Origin: Maribacter sp. 1_MG-2023
Lineage (GTDB): Bacteria; Bacteroidota; Bacteroidia; Flavobacteriales; Flavobacteriaceae
Length of the DNA stretch: 64,000 bases
Assembly (NCBI RefSeq): GCF_030547005.1
Contig: NZ_JAUOPN010000001.1
Coordinates: forward strand, 248,001 to 312,000
Direction: 5' to 3'
The translations under genes were made by a program, and so were the position numbers. This document shows positions 27,740 through 38,500 of the stretch, in pieces (position 1 is the first letter of the stretch; the number at the start of each line of letters is the position of its first letter). The notes below the pieces were generated by a model. It worked only from the letters and a program-made list of their open reading frames with translations. It had not been told where the DNA came from and ran no database searches.

Positions 27740-28930
27740 ATGAAGTTTTATATGTTGAATTATACGATATTTTATGCACTAGCTGTATTTGTATTTACCT
27801 CTTGCAGTAGTGGCGATGACTCCGCTAATAAGGTTGAGCTAGATACTGTAGCCCCTACAATAAATTGTCAAGAATCTATAACTATAAACGTTGAGTCTTT
27901 CGTAGATGGTGCTGAGGTTACTTATGAAACTCCCAAAGGCAGCGATAACGTAAGCGCAATTACATCTCAAATTGAGGGTTTGGCAACAGGAGCAAAATTT
28001 CCGATAGGTACAACAATCAATACTTTTGAGGCTAGAGATGCAGCAGGAAATAAAACGACATGTAGTTTTGAAATTACCGTTGTACAGAATGATCCATCTG
28101 TAAACCTGCCTTATTTTATCAATGCAAACCCTACACCTGAAGGCAAAAAATGGACAAAAGTCGAGAATATGTCAGATGAATTTAATGGAACCACTTTCGA
28201 TGATGACAAGTGGCATAGAAGCCCATCGACCGATGGCTTTAATTGGATCGGTCGCCCACCGGGCTTATTTGAGTCTGATAATGTTTCTGTTAATGAAGGT
28301 AACATGAATGTTACTACCGAAGAATTTGAAATTCCAAAAACAGTTAATGGTATAGAGTTTACTCATGGTGGTGCAATAGTACGTTCTAAGTTAAATGCAA
28401 AACATGGGCATTATTATGAATGTAGAATGCAAGCGAATAAAACAATTATGTCTTCTACTTTTTGGATTTCTTTTCAACAGAATTGTAATACTGGTCCTCT
28501 AAGAAAACTCGAATTAGATATACAGGAATGTGTGGGTAGACTTACAACGACCGCGGCTTGGGCTGCAGATTTTGATCATATATATGCTTCTAATACTTGG
28601 AGACATGAAAGGGAATGTGATACCGAAGTTACCGGGTCATTACAAAGTCCCGCCAAAACAGTTTTAGAAGAAAAAAATAATTCTAGATACTTTGTATACG
28701 GATGCTGGTGGAAATCGCCAACTGAGATATTATTTTACTTGGATGGACAATTAGCACATACCATTACAAATCCTCCTGCTGATTTTGATTTAGAGGGTCA
28801 TTTAACCATGGCAATAGAAACCTATGACTGGAACCCGATAGATTCTGAAACCATCTTTGAAACAGGTTCTTTTGATGATTTAACCACAAAATATGATTGG
28901 ATTAGGTCTTGGAAATTAGAGGATGAATAA
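27740..28930 (+). CDS. GH16 endo-galactanase with HYR domain, lipoprotein
   Basis: About 396 residues from the ATG at 27740 (an in-frame TTG at 27689 is less likely). Lipoprotein signal ending FTSCSSGDDS; the Ser/Asp-rich start after Cys22 is like the export signal that places lipoproteins on the Bacteroidota surface. Residues 36-115 form a HYR/immunoglobulin-like domain (DTVAPTINCQESITINVES, ARDAAGNKTTCSFEITV). Residues about 135-396 form GH16 with the catalytic ELDIQE (Glu258 nucleophile, Asp260, Glu263 acid/base). Related GH16 groups cut agar, porphyran or furcellaran-type galactans; the exact one cannot be told. A strong terminator follows 42 bp later. Confidence 0.9.
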   Translation: MKFYMLNYTIFYALAVFVFTSCSSGDDSANKVELDTVAPTINCQESITINVESFVDGAEVTYETPKGSDNVSAITSQIEGLATGAKFPIGTTINTFEARDAAGNKTTCSFEITVVQNDPSVNLPYFINANPTPEGKKWTKVENMSDEFNGTTFDDDKWHRSPSTDGFNWIGRPPGLFESDNVSVNEGNMNVTTEEFEIPKTVNGIEFTHGGAIVRSKLNAKHGHYYECRMQANKTIMSSTFWISFQQNCNTGPLRKLELDIQECVGRLTTTAAWAADFDHIYASNTWRHERECDTEVTGSLQSPAKTVLEEKNNSRYFVYGCWWKSPTEILFYLDGQLAHTITNPPADFDLEGHLTMAIETYDWNPIDSETIFETGSFDDLTTKYDWIRSWKLEDE

Positions 28931-28972
28931 GTAAAGCCCTATTACATTTTTATTTCAAAGGATAATTACAAT

Positions 28973-29011
28973 AAAAAAGACGGAGTTGGTAAAACAACTT
29001 CGTCTTTTTTT
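28973..29011 (+). terminator. Bidirectional rho-independent terminator
   Basis: AAAAAAGACGGAGTTG pairs with CAACTTCGTCTTTTTT (one G-T wobble) around a 6-base loop. It lies between the GH16 gene and the convergent FG-GAP protein gene and can serve both. Confidence 0.9.
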
Positions 29012-29050
29012 ATTGCATGTTTTGAACTATTATTTAGATGCGATTGTTAT

Positions 29051-32000
29051 TTATTGTTCTGTAAATAGGCGAAGCTTATCATCATTAATAGCACTTAGAA
29101 TTCCAGTTTTGTCACCAATAGTTATTTTTTCAATTCCTTTAACATTGTATGGAAGTAAAATTCCACTTTCCAAGTAATTTAAAGCGTTAAAACTTCCATT
29201 GTCCGTACCAATAAATAGTTGACCTATTGATGCATCTGCTCTTGTAGTTTCAACTTCAACTTCAAACTTGTTTCCCGCTATTAAAATATCAAGAATATCA
29301 TCGTTATTAAAGTCATCTATAATAATGCCGTTAATGACCGAAAACTGAGCTTCTTTTGGTAAGGCTTTGATCCGTAATTCTCCATTGTTGTTTTCTAATA
29401 TGATGCTTTCAAAAATTTGAGTTTCATATTTCAATGCATTTTTAATATCAGGTAAAATATCGTCAATATCTGCTTTTGCAAACTGTTGATAGGTTCTGAA
29501 TTTTCGGCTTATCTCTGGTAATTGTTGAGAAGAACATTCTTTACCACGCACAGGTACAAGCCTATCTTTGTAGTGCTTAGTCAGAAAAATATCATTGGTG
29601 CCATTGCGATCAAAATCATTTGCATAAATAGTAAATGGTTTTTCAACGCTAGCCGTAAATTTGTAGTTAAGTCCAAGGTTTCCTATTATAAAATCAGTAT
29701 CTCCGTCTTTGTCGATATCCGTGGCAACAATTTTGTTCCACCAACCACTTGTTTTCGTTAAATTAAAGGATGTTGTTGCATTGATGAATTCTTGACCTTG
29801 TTTTTTGAAAATGGTAATAGGCATCCATTCACCAACGACGATAAGCTCTTCTGTAGAATCACCATCAATATCGTTCCAAGTAGCCGAAGTAACCATGCCG
29901 ATCTTTGATAGTTCAGGGGCAATTTTTTCCGTTACATCTGTAAAAATACCCTTATCATTTTCGAGTAAAAAGCTGTTTGGTGCGTTAGGGTAAGAATTAG
30001 GAATCAGTCTACCGCCAACGAACAAATCTAAATCACCATCCTTATCAAAATCTAAAGGAATAACGCATGAACCACTCTGTGTTAGCTTTGGTAAATTGTC
30101 TGATAACTCAAAATTACCTACACCGTTATTTAAGTATAATCGATCTTGTAGGGTGGGGGAGTTTTGTGAAAATTCATTACCGCCACTTACAACATACAAA
30201 TCTAAATCAAGATCCCCATCTGCATCAAAGAACACTGCACCAACATCTTCGTTTTGGGCGTTTGTTTCAAAAGCAGATTGTTCTAATGGTATAAACTTGC
30301 CTTTTATATCTTGTACATATATCGAAGCTTTCTGATTTGCCGCGCCACCTACGTAAAAATCTTCTAAGCCATCGTTATTAACATCACCAACAGTTATACA
30401 TGGACCATTTTGAGATAATTTATGTGGTAATAGAATCTGCTTTTTAAAATCATCATAATCGTTTTCATGATGAACAAAGGGTGAACTGAACTTTGAATCG
30501 GTAACTTCTGTAAAAATAGTTTTATTAAGGGTTTTAGGGGCTGTTTTATTTTTTGCGGCATCATAATTAATTTCTAGCATTTGGTTAGCCTGTACATGCT
30601 GTAGCCTGTATTCTTTACCATCTGTCCATATAATATCTAATACATCTATAGTATCTATTTTTCCCAATCCAAAATGATTGATTGGTTCAACAGATGATAA
30701 ATAGCCTCTTACAGTTTTAAACTCATGATGTTGTATTTCGTTGTTGTACTTTAAAGTTATTTTGGCACCTAAACCCGTTGGGTTGTTCTTAGGACCGTTC
30801 AATTTTATTTTTAGATAATTATTTTCTAATTTTTCAGAAGTATTTTTATAGATAAATGCGGTACCATCTATATTATTAACAATGATATCGAGATCACCAT
30901 CATTGTCTAAATCACCTAAAGATGCACCGTTAGATAAACTTTCTTTATCTAGACCCCATTCTTTGGTTTTTTTGGTAAATGTTAGGTCGCCATTATTTTT
31001 AAAAATATAATTTGGTTTTTTATTTTCTTTGAATTGATTTACAATGTAAGCCACATTTTCTTGAGTGGTCTTTTTACGAGCTTCCATACTTTGCATGTAT
31101 TGCCCTATTTTAGCATTCGTGTCTTTGTCCCAAATATCTCTTTTAAATCCGTTAGTGATAAAGAGATCATTGAAGCCATCATTATCAAAATCACTACCTA
31201 AACAAGACCAGCTCCAATCGGTTTTTCCTACGCCTGAGTATGCACTGATTTCACTATACATACCGTTACCCCTGTTCAAGTGCAACATGTTATGCATGTA
31301 TTGGTAATGAAAACCGCTCGTGGTCATATCGCTGAATAATTTTGTATTCATCGAAGCCATTGTAGTTTTAGAGCGCTCGTAATCTTCTGGTAACATTTCT
31401 AATTGAATGATATCTTCAAAACCATCGTTGTTAAAGTCCACAATATCTACACCCATTGCGTAAAACGGAACGTGGTTAAAACGCTTGGTAAGTTCATCGT
31501 TAAAAGTATTGTTGCCTTTATTGATGTACGCATAATCTCTTTCTAAATAATCATTTGAAACATAGATATCTATTTTACCGTCGCTATTTATGTCAGATGT
31601 AACCAAACCTAATCCATAACCGTAATTATTATTTATACCGGCCTTTAGCCCAATTTCTTCATAATTACCATTATCATTAATGTATAATTTATCTCTATAG
31701 ATATTATCTTCGTTTGCTTTACCTTCTAGAACTTGAGTGTAGTTTTGAAAGAATTTTTCAGGTCTGTTAGTAAGGTACATGTCTAAATCATTATCATTAT
31801 CGGCATCAAAGAATGAAGCCATTATCGAATAGCCAGCATCATTTAAACCAAAAGATGCCGCGTCTTCTTTGAAGGTCAAATCGCCTTGATTTATAAAAAG
31901 TAAATTTTCTCTGTCTTCCTTTTTGTTTCGAAACCCACCTCGGCATACATAAATATCAAGTAGATTATCTCCATTAATATCGACCATGACAACACCGTTA

Positions 32001-32365
32001 TGCCATCCTTTATTTTTATCAATATTCGCTTTTGCAGTGATGTCTTCAAATTCAAAATTACCTTTGTTCAGGTAAAGTTTGTTTTCAACTTCGTTCCCTA
32101 CAAAATAAATATCTGATAAGCCATCATTATTAATATCGCCAACGGCAACCCCTGCACCATTGTATACATAGTTGAAGAATTCATAAAAGTGTTCAAAATT
32201 CTCTTCAATGTCATTACTAAAAGTTATTCCGCTATTTTGTGAAGCTACTAACTCAAACAATGGTGAGTCATTTTCTTCTTTTAGTATATCTTCTTTAGTA
32301 ACATCTTTTTTGCATGTAAAGAATGAGAGACAAGCAAATATTAAAGCTACAAACTTGTATTTCAT
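29051..32365 (-). CDS. FG-GAP/VCBS repeat protein with ASPIC/UnbV domain, lipoprotein
   Basis: A 1104-residue lipoprotein (signal ends FFTCKK, Cys18). It is built from many calcium-binding FG-GAP/VCBS repeats with D-x-N-x-D-G-x-x-D cores (VGDINNDGLSDIYFVGN, VDINGDNLLDIYVCRGG, LDFDKDGDLDLFVGG and more than ten others) forming integrin-like propellers. Around residues 505-585 lies an ASPIC/UnbV domain (GLGAKITLKYNNEIQHHEFK, ending GLGKIDTIDVLDIIWTDGK). Proteins of this kind are common beside SusCD pairs in marine flavobacteria and are thought to bind glycans at the surface. It lies 102 bp after the SusCD-PKD operon, behind a terminator. No catalytic function is known. Confidence 0.93.
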   Translation of the reverse strand: MKYKFVALIFACLSFFTCKKDVTKEDILKEENDSPLFELVASQNSGITFSNDIEENFEHFYEFFNYVYNGAGVAVGDINNDGLSDIYFVGNEVENKLYLNKGNFEFEDITAKANIDKNKGWHNGVVMVDINGDNLLDIYVCRGGFRNKKEDRENLLFINQGDLTFKEDAASFGLNDAGYSIMASFFDADNDNDLDMYLTNRPEKFFQNYTQVLEGKANEDNIYRDKLYINDNGNYEEIGLKAGINNNYGYGLGLVTSDINSDGKIDIYVSNDYLERDYAYINKGNNTFNDELTKRFNHVPFYAMGVDIVDFNNDGFEDIIQLEMLPEDYERSKTTMASMNTKLFSDMTTSGFHYQYMHNMLHLNRGNGMYSEISAYSGVGKTDWSWSCLGSDFDNDGFNDLFITNGFKRDIWDKDTNAKIGQYMQSMEARKKTTQENVAYIVNQFKENKKPNYIFKNNGDLTFTKKTKEWGLDKESLSNGASLGDLDNDGDLDIIVNNIDGTAFIYKNTSEKLENNYLKIKLNGPKNNPTGLGAKITLKYNNEIQHHEFKTVRGYLSSVEPINHFGLGKIDTIDVLDIIWTDGKEYRLQHVQANQMLEINYDAAKNKTAPKTLNKTIFTEVTDSKFSSPFVHHENDYDDFKKQILLPHKLSQNGPCITVGDVNNDGLEDFYVGGAANQKASIYVQDIKGKFIPLEQSAFETNAQNEDVGAVFFDADGDLDLDLYVVSGGNEFSQNSPTLQDRLYLNNGVGNFELSDNLPKLTQSGSCVIPLDFDKDGDLDLFVGGRLIPNSYPNAPNSFLLENDKGIFTDVTEKIAPELSKIGMVTSATWNDIDGDSTEELIVVGEWMPITIFKKQGQEFINATTSFNLTKTSGWWNKIVATDIDKDGDTDFIIGNLGLNYKFTASVEKPFTIYANDFDRNGTNDIFLTKHYKDRLVPVRGKECSSQQLPEISRKFRTYQQFAKADIDDILPDIKNALKYETQIFESIILENNNGELRIKALPKEAQFSVINGIIIDDFNNDDILDILIAGNKFEVEVETTRADASIGQLFIGTDNGSFNALNYLESGILLPYNVKGIEKITIGDKTGILSAINDDKLRLFTEQ

Positions 32366-32401
32366 AATTTAATTGGTGTTTTATTTAGAGGAAAGGAAAA
32401 T

Positions 32402-32443
32402 AAAAAAAACTGCCTGAAATATTAATTTTCCAGACAGTTTTTT
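32402..32443 (-). terminator. Terminator of the SusCD operon
   Basis: On either strand AAAAAACTG and CAGTTTTTT pair, with a second CTG/CAG pair and a short AT loop inside; T run follows. It lies just downstream of the PKD protein gene and before the FG-GAP gene, so it separates the two transcripts, perhaps partly. Confidence 0.8.
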
Positions 32444-32467
32444 ATCTATTCTTATATAAAAATTTTA

Positions 32468-33952
32468 TTATGGTCGTGCTTCATCAGATTCAATTACTAT
32501 ATCGTCAATATAGAAATCAGCATAGGCAGCCCAAGCTGATACTATATTAAATTTGCCAGCATGGGTTGCTAATGCAGTAAATTTAAATTCAGATTCTAGC
32601 CATCTGTCAACTAAGTTTGGATCTCCTGCCATAGCGTTAAAAGAAAGCTGATTGGCACCACCTTGATTATTAAAGCGGAATAAAATATTAGGAGAATTTG
32701 TTGTCATATAGCGTTTAAACTTTATAACATAATTTCTGCCTTCTACTAAATTAACCTCAGCAGAAGCAGTTTCAGAATTAGCATTACCTAGTGTGGCACC
32801 ACCATTTCTATTTAAAGCTAAGTTGATTACCTTACCTGAGGGGACTACACCTGTTGGTTCACCTGTTGGAGGATCTACTAATAGTACCTCTGTAATTCCA
32901 TCAATTGTAGCATTTTGAGGTAATTTAATCCAATCAGTATCTAATGCTTCTTCAAATTGACCTTCAGAAATTAAAAACTGTTCTTTAAAAGACGCTACAG
33001 GTAAGTCTGTAAAAGTTTCTGGAGCCCTTGTATCCATAGCCACAATATTACTTCCTGGCAATAATGATACAGTAACATCATCATCTTGATAAATTGCATC
33101 TTGTAACTTAATGTTTAAAAAACCTGCATCAGTGTCATCAACAGATAAACTTTCTACAATAAAATTAACACCATTCACTTTAACCTCAATGAAAGCTTCT
33201 TGACCTGTAACAGGTTCAAAATCTCCATTAAAAGAAATGCTTATTGTTTCGTCTTCTAATTCCACAGCAGCATCTGGTACTAAAGGTACAGGCTCTGTAA
33301 CAGTAATAAATCCTTCAACACTTTTAGTAGCCTCACTTAGCGGAGACTCTCTATGTGCAGTTAATGTTACCCTGTATGTACCTAATGTGTTGTAGGTTAC
33401 GGTTGGATTTTCAGTGTTAGAAGTAGCGGGCGTACCACCTTCAAATGTCCATTCTAAAAAATCTTCTTCTCTTGCTTCTTCAAATAACGATCGTAAATTC
33501 TCAACTACAGGTGTAAAAGTAGTACTAGCACCGATAATAACTTCAGTATCTTCAGCTTCAAAATCAACTTTTACTTTATTATAAACACGAACTAAAAATT
33601 CACCTTCTTCAACCGTACCATCATCATGTGTTACTGATAATGATGTAAGATAACCTGGTAGAACACCCTCTGCATTTAAAGATTGCCCAGTTAGGTAATC
33701 AACATCTACCGTTGCTTGATCTGAGGTAGGAATGCTACCTTCTTCAAATGTCCATAATCTACTGGTAACATTTGTTGATGAATCAATATAAGTCACGGTA
33801 CCTCCTTCGGTTATATTTCTGTTTTTTGCTGTTGCTTTAAAGCTTACATCTCTTATGCCGTCTCTAACATTACCATCTTCTTCACAACTTATAAATGTTG
33901 CTAAAAGTGCTAGTGTTAAAACCCACAGGCTATAATATTTTTTATTTTTCAT
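32468..33952 (-). CDS. PKD-domain surface glycan-binding lipoprotein (SusE-position)
   Basis: A 494-residue lipoprotein (signal ends ATFISCEEDG, acidic after Cys23, as for surface lipoproteins). Residues about 35-120 and 125-225 resemble PKD domains (TVTYIDSSTNVTSRLWTFEE, STFTPVVENLRSLF, TLGTYRVTLTAHRES); a middle immunoglobulin-like region follows (about 230-325), and the C-terminal 150 residues look like a jelly-roll carbohydrate-binding module (NYVIKFKRYMTTNSPNILFR, FYIDDIVIES). It is third in the SusC-SusD operon, 17 bp after SusD, the usual place of surface glycan-binding proteins. It should help hold the polysaccharide at the cell surface. Ligand not readable. Confidence 0.88.
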   Translation of the reverse strand: MKNKKYYSLWVLTLALLATFISCEEDGNVRDGIRDVSFKATAKNRNITEGGTVTYIDSSTNVTSRLWTFEEGSIPTSDQATVDVDYLTGQSLNAEGVLPGYLTSLSVTHDDGTVEEGEFLVRVYNKVKVDFEAEDTEVIIGASTTFTPVVENLRSLFEEAREEDFLEWTFEGGTPATSNTENPTVTYNTLGTYRVTLTAHRESPLSEATKSVEGFITVTEPVPLVPDAAVELEDETISISFNGDFEPVTGQEAFIEVKVNGVNFIVESLSVDDTDAGFLNIKLQDAIYQDDDVTVSLLPGSNIVAMDTRAPETFTDLPVASFKEQFLISEGQFEEALDTDWIKLPQNATIDGITEVLLVDPPTGEPTGVVPSGKVINLALNRNGGATLGNANSETASAEVNLVEGRNYVIKFKRYMTTNSPNILFRFNNQGGANQLSFNAMAGDPNLVDRWLESEFKFTALATHAGKFNIVSAWAAYADFYIDDIVIESDEARP

Positions 33953-33969
33953 TTTTATTATGTTTTTGT

Positions 33970-35523
33970 TTAGTAACCTGGGTTTTGAACTAGGTTAGGG
34001 TTTAATTGCATTTGAGCATCTGGTATAGGCCATCTGATTTCGAAATCTTCATATTGAGTAATAGGGTCACCTGCATTCGGTCCACCTTGGGTAATGCCTG
34101 AGATAGACTCTTTATATTTTCCAAATCTGATTAAATCATTACGTCTCCAACCTTCAAAACACAATTCTTTTCTTCTTTCAGATAACAATTCTGTAGCATT
34201 ATCTTCTTGTGAACCTAAAGTCATCATATCTGCTGTTGATAGACCGGCTCTTGTTCTTAAACGATTAACCGTATTGTCAATAACACCCTGTGTTAATTTG
34301 TTTTGACCATTTAAAGATTCTGCGTAAAGCAATAAAACATCTGCATATCTTATGTATGGGTAGTCAAAAGGAGTATCATTGGCATAACCATTTGGGCTTT
34401 CAGCATGCCATTTCCAACCCCTCCAAGTATTTTTACCTACCGTCCATGAAGCTGGGTCTGTTACAGCTGTTTCAGGGTCGGTATTATTTGCATTATGTCG
34501 CGCTATGTTGTTGATCATACGCACATCATTGTCAATATCGTAACTATCTGCAAAACTATGGTTTATATGGCAAGTTCCCCAGCCTCCACCATTCTGAACG
34601 CTTCCTTGAGGACCAAAAAATGTACTTAATAGACCGCCCTCACCTAGGGCAGGGCCATCAATTCCTACAGCAAATACCATCTCTGTACTTTGTTCATTAT
34701 CTAATGTAAAAACATCTCGATATACTGGTAAAAGCTCATAAACGCCACTGTCCATAACATTTTTTAATGCTTGTTCAGCTAAAGGAAACTTATCGGTCTG
34801 GTTTAATGGAAAACCAGTCATTTGTAGGTAAATTTTCCCTAATAATGCATTTGCAGCACCTGCCGTTACACGACCGCCACCTTGCTCTGTGGGTAAGTAT
34901 GGTAAAGCAGAAATTAAATCTGATACCATAAAGTCATACACTTCTGAAGGTGCAGCTTGCGTTACATTGATGTCATCTAATGAAATAACTTCATTTTTGA
35001 GTAAAGGAACATTTTCCCATGAACTTACCAAAGCGAAATTTAAAGTTGTTCTAAGAAATTTTGCTTCGGCCACGTATTGGTTTTTTAGATCACTTTCTAT
35101 TTGATCTGGTGACATAGCATCAATTCTATCTACAACACTGTTTATTCTATTTAAAGACTCATAATATTTTACCCATGCTGAGTTAATTGCACCAGTTGTT
35201 GGGGTTACTTGATGTAAGTAAATCAATTTACGCTCACCGCCCCAGTTAGGAAAAACCACTTCGTCTGCAGCGGTTGTACCCCAAAAAATAGACCAAGGTG
35301 CAGGGTTACTGCCACCGGTTGGTGCAATAGATTGCTGTACGGCATCATACGCACCGTTTAAATATGTTTGTGCACCTTCTTCATTTACCAAAAGTAAAGG
35401 TGGAGATACAAAGGTATCTGGGTCTTCTGATAAAAATGTATCACTACATGAGCTAAGGGTAATAATAGCTCCGAGTAGAATAAATGGTTTTAGGTAATTT
35501 GTTTTATATTTTTTCATAATCAT
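33970..35523 (-). CDS. SusD-like nutrient-binding lipoprotein
   Basis: A 517-residue RagB/SusD family protein with a lipoprotein signal (ITLSSCSDTFLSEDP, Cys26). It shows family features: the AYDAVQ-type first helix (YLNGAYDAVQQS), the TPR-like helices, GAANALLGKIYLQMTGF, YIRYADVLLLYAESLN, and the C-terminal ELLSERRKELCFEGWRRNDL followed by the RWPIPDAQMQLNPNLVQNPGY ending. SusD covers the SusC barrel and captures oligosaccharides. The gene begins 6 bp after the SusC stop. Met1 and Met3 are both possible starts. Confidence 0.96.
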   Translation of the reverse strand: MIMKKYKTNYLKPFILLGAIITLSSCSDTFLSEDPDTFVSPPLLLVNEEGAQTYLNGAYDAVQQSIAPTGGSNPAPWSIFWGTTAADEVVFPNWGGERKLIYLHQVTPTTGAINSAWVKYYESLNRINSVVDRIDAMSPDQIESDLKNQYVAEAKFLRTTLNFALVSSWENVPLLKNEVISLDDINVTQAAPSEVYDFMVSDLISALPYLPTEQGGGRVTAGAANALLGKIYLQMTGFPLNQTDKFPLAEQALKNVMDSGVYELLPVYRDVFTLDNEQSTEMVFAVGIDGPALGEGGLLSTFFGPQGSVQNGGGWGTCHINHSFADSYDIDNDVRMINNIARHNANNTDPETAVTDPASWTVGKNTWRGWKWHAESPNGYANDTPFDYPYIRYADVLLLYAESLNGQNKLTQGVIDNTVNRLRTRAGLSTADMMTLGSQEDNATELLSERRKELCFEGWRRNDLIRFGKYKESISGITQGGPNAGDPITQYEDFEIRWPIPDAQMQLNPNLVQNPGY

Positions 35524-35529
35524 TTTTTT

Positions 35530-38500
35530 TTAAAATCCAATATTAAGTCCAACTCTAAAAGTTCTGGCTCTTGGATAAGAGTCTGAGTCTAAACCAGGTG
35601 TTAGTTGGTTATTGCCAACACTTACCTCAGGATCGTATCCTGAATAATTGGTCCACACATATAAGTTATCTGCGGCAGCATAAAGTCTAAAGCTTTTAAC
35701 ACCTAAGCTTTGTGTTACTTTATTAGGTAATTTATAACCAATTGTAACATTGCTCAGCCTAAAGAAAGAGCCATCTTCTACATAATCTGAGTATGCATTA
35801 CCACTTACACCTGCATCACCCAAACCATTTATAATAGGCACATTGGTGTCAGTGTTTACAGGTGTCCACCTATCTCTTATAGAACCGTATTTATTAAAGA
35901 ACGGAATGTTTTGACCAGTACCCCTTACAAGGTTTTTATTGTAAACGTCATTTCCATAAGACCATGATGTTAACACAGATAAGTCGAAGTTTTTATACGT
36001 AAAATTATTGGTGAATCCTCCAAAATGCTTTGGTACGGTACGTCCAATAATCGTTCTATCATCTGAATTTATAATACCATCACCACTATCTAGTATACCA
36101 TCACCATCGCTATCTACTGTTATTTGATCTTTAAGCTTAGGTAAACCCGGTCTATATGTTGCAGTATCGGTTCTACCAGAAGATACGACTACACCATCTT
36201 TTAGTTGGTAATTGAGTGCATAAAGAGGTAACCCGGTATCAGATGCATCTTGCGCCATTTTTTGAGCAGCTTCAGCGTCGGTTAATCCGTCAAAATCAAC
36301 AAAATCAGAATATTGGTATATACCATCGTTTTGGATACCGTAAATAGAACCAACAGGTTCACCAACACGAGTAACATAGTCGATAGGAATTTGATTGTCA
36401 CCAATAGCTCTTGTAAAGAATTCTGTTGCGCCTCCTAAATCTGTAACCTCATTGTCGTTGAAACTAATATTGAAACTAGAGTTCCATGAAAAGTTTTCAT
36501 TATCGACGTTTACTGTATTAACAACGAATTCCAATCCTTCGTTTACTAAACTTCCAACATTCGTAAATACGGTTTCAAAACCTGTAGTACCTGGTATAGG
36601 TTTGTCTAGTAATAAGTTTGTTGTTTCTTTGTTATAGTATTCGGCATCTATAGAAATTCTATTTTTGAAAAGACCTAACGAGATACCACCATCAAATTGA
36701 GAAGTAGTTTCCCATGTTAACCCATCAACAACAAGATTTCCAATTGCAACACCAATGGCTAATTGATTACCATTGAAAATGGCTGAAGATGTAGCTGTTT
36801 GTGGTAATGATCTATAAGATCCTATAGCTGTATTACCAGTTTTACCATAACTTGCTTTTAATTTTAAGTTACTTATTGTTTGGTTATCCTTTAAGAATTT
36901 TTCGTTTGATACTTTCCATGCTACACCAGCTGAAGGAAAGAAACCCCATTTGTAACCTTCGGCAAATCTAGATGAGCCATCATATCGTGCACTTAGGTTT
37001 AAAACATAGCGATCGTCAAAATCATATTGTACACGACCTAAAACCGATCTTAAAGAGTTTTTATTAAAAGTTGATAATGTAGCAAGGGTTTCTTGTGCCG
37101 TACCCAAGTTATTCAAGTTAACGCCTGGTAAATCAAAACCTGTAGATCTAGAATTGGTAAATTCAAAAGAAGACTCTTGTTGTTCGTATACTGCAGTCGC
37201 ATTTAACCTATGCTTACCGTACGTTTTATTGAACGATAAGTTTTGCTCTGTTGTAAGACCAACATTCATACTGTTATTGGTAAAAGCTCTTCCGCCAACA
37301 GATTGGCCATAACCAAATTTCTCTGAGAAATATGCCTGACCTTTACTAGAACCAAAATTACCTCTAAGTGATGATGTGAATTTTAAACCGTCTGCTAGTT
37401 GATATTCTAAGTAAACGTTTCCGAAAGAATTGAAACGTAATGAACGGTTGGTGTTTCCTTCTAATATTCTATTTGGGTTAACAACATCGCCCGAACGTAA
37501 TGATACAATTCTACCATCTTCATCATATTCTGCATCATCATAACGTGTTAAACCTTGTACTGGGCTAAAAAGAATAGCACTAGTAACAATACCAGATTGA
37601 CCGTTAGCATTTGAACTCGCAGCGGTTACCACACCTTTAGATTGTGTGAAACCCATATTTAAATTTACACCTGCCTTTAATTTTTTTGAAATATTCTGAT
37701 TCAATCTTAAGCTAGCATTATATCGTTCAAAATCTGTGGTCTTAATAACACCTTCACTATTTAAGTATGAAAAAGATGCAGCGTAAGAGTTGGTATCAGA
37801 TCCACCAGTCATAGAAAGGTTATAGTTACTTGTAATGGCAGTTCTAGAAATTTCGTCTTGCCAATCTGTAAGAATAATTCTAGGGTCATTTAAATTAATA
37901 TCGTTGCCGAATTCATCTCTATAAGCTGAAACTTGTGGTTCTGTACTATATGGATCCCATGGAAAATATTCATTCCACCAATCTACATATTCTTGCCCTT
38001 TTAATAGGTCAATTTTTCTTGCTAGTGTTCCAACAGATGTATAGGTTTCAAAGTTTAAGGTCGACCTTCCTTTTTTACCGCCTTTAGTAGTTATTATGAT
38101 AACACCATTTGCACCTCTAGAACCATAAATTGCGGTAGCAGAAGCATCTTTTAATACTTCTATTGATTCAATTGTACTAGGATCAATTGTAGATAAAGGG
38201 CTCGTAGTCGAATTTCCAAGTCCAACACCTGTACTTTGGTTGTCGCCTTGTAACGCAAACCCATCAATTACATATAAAGGGTCGCTGCTTGCATTAATTG
38301 ATGTCCCACCACGTACACGTACTTTTAAACCTGCATCGGGACCACCTTCTGAGGCAACTACCTGAACACCTGCTGCCTTACCTGCAATACCAGCTTCGAA
38401 TGAAATGGGTTTTATCCTATTTAACTCTTCAGCCTTAATAGATACTATGGATCCTGTAAGATCTTTTCGTCTTGCAGAACCATACCCTATAACAACTACC

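Noticed and set aside
29522-30335. Several plus-strand ORFs opposite the FG-GAP gene
   Set aside because: They have no start context, signal or recognisable domain and lie within a clearly real 1104-codon gene on the other strand; regular repeat codons produce such shadow frames.
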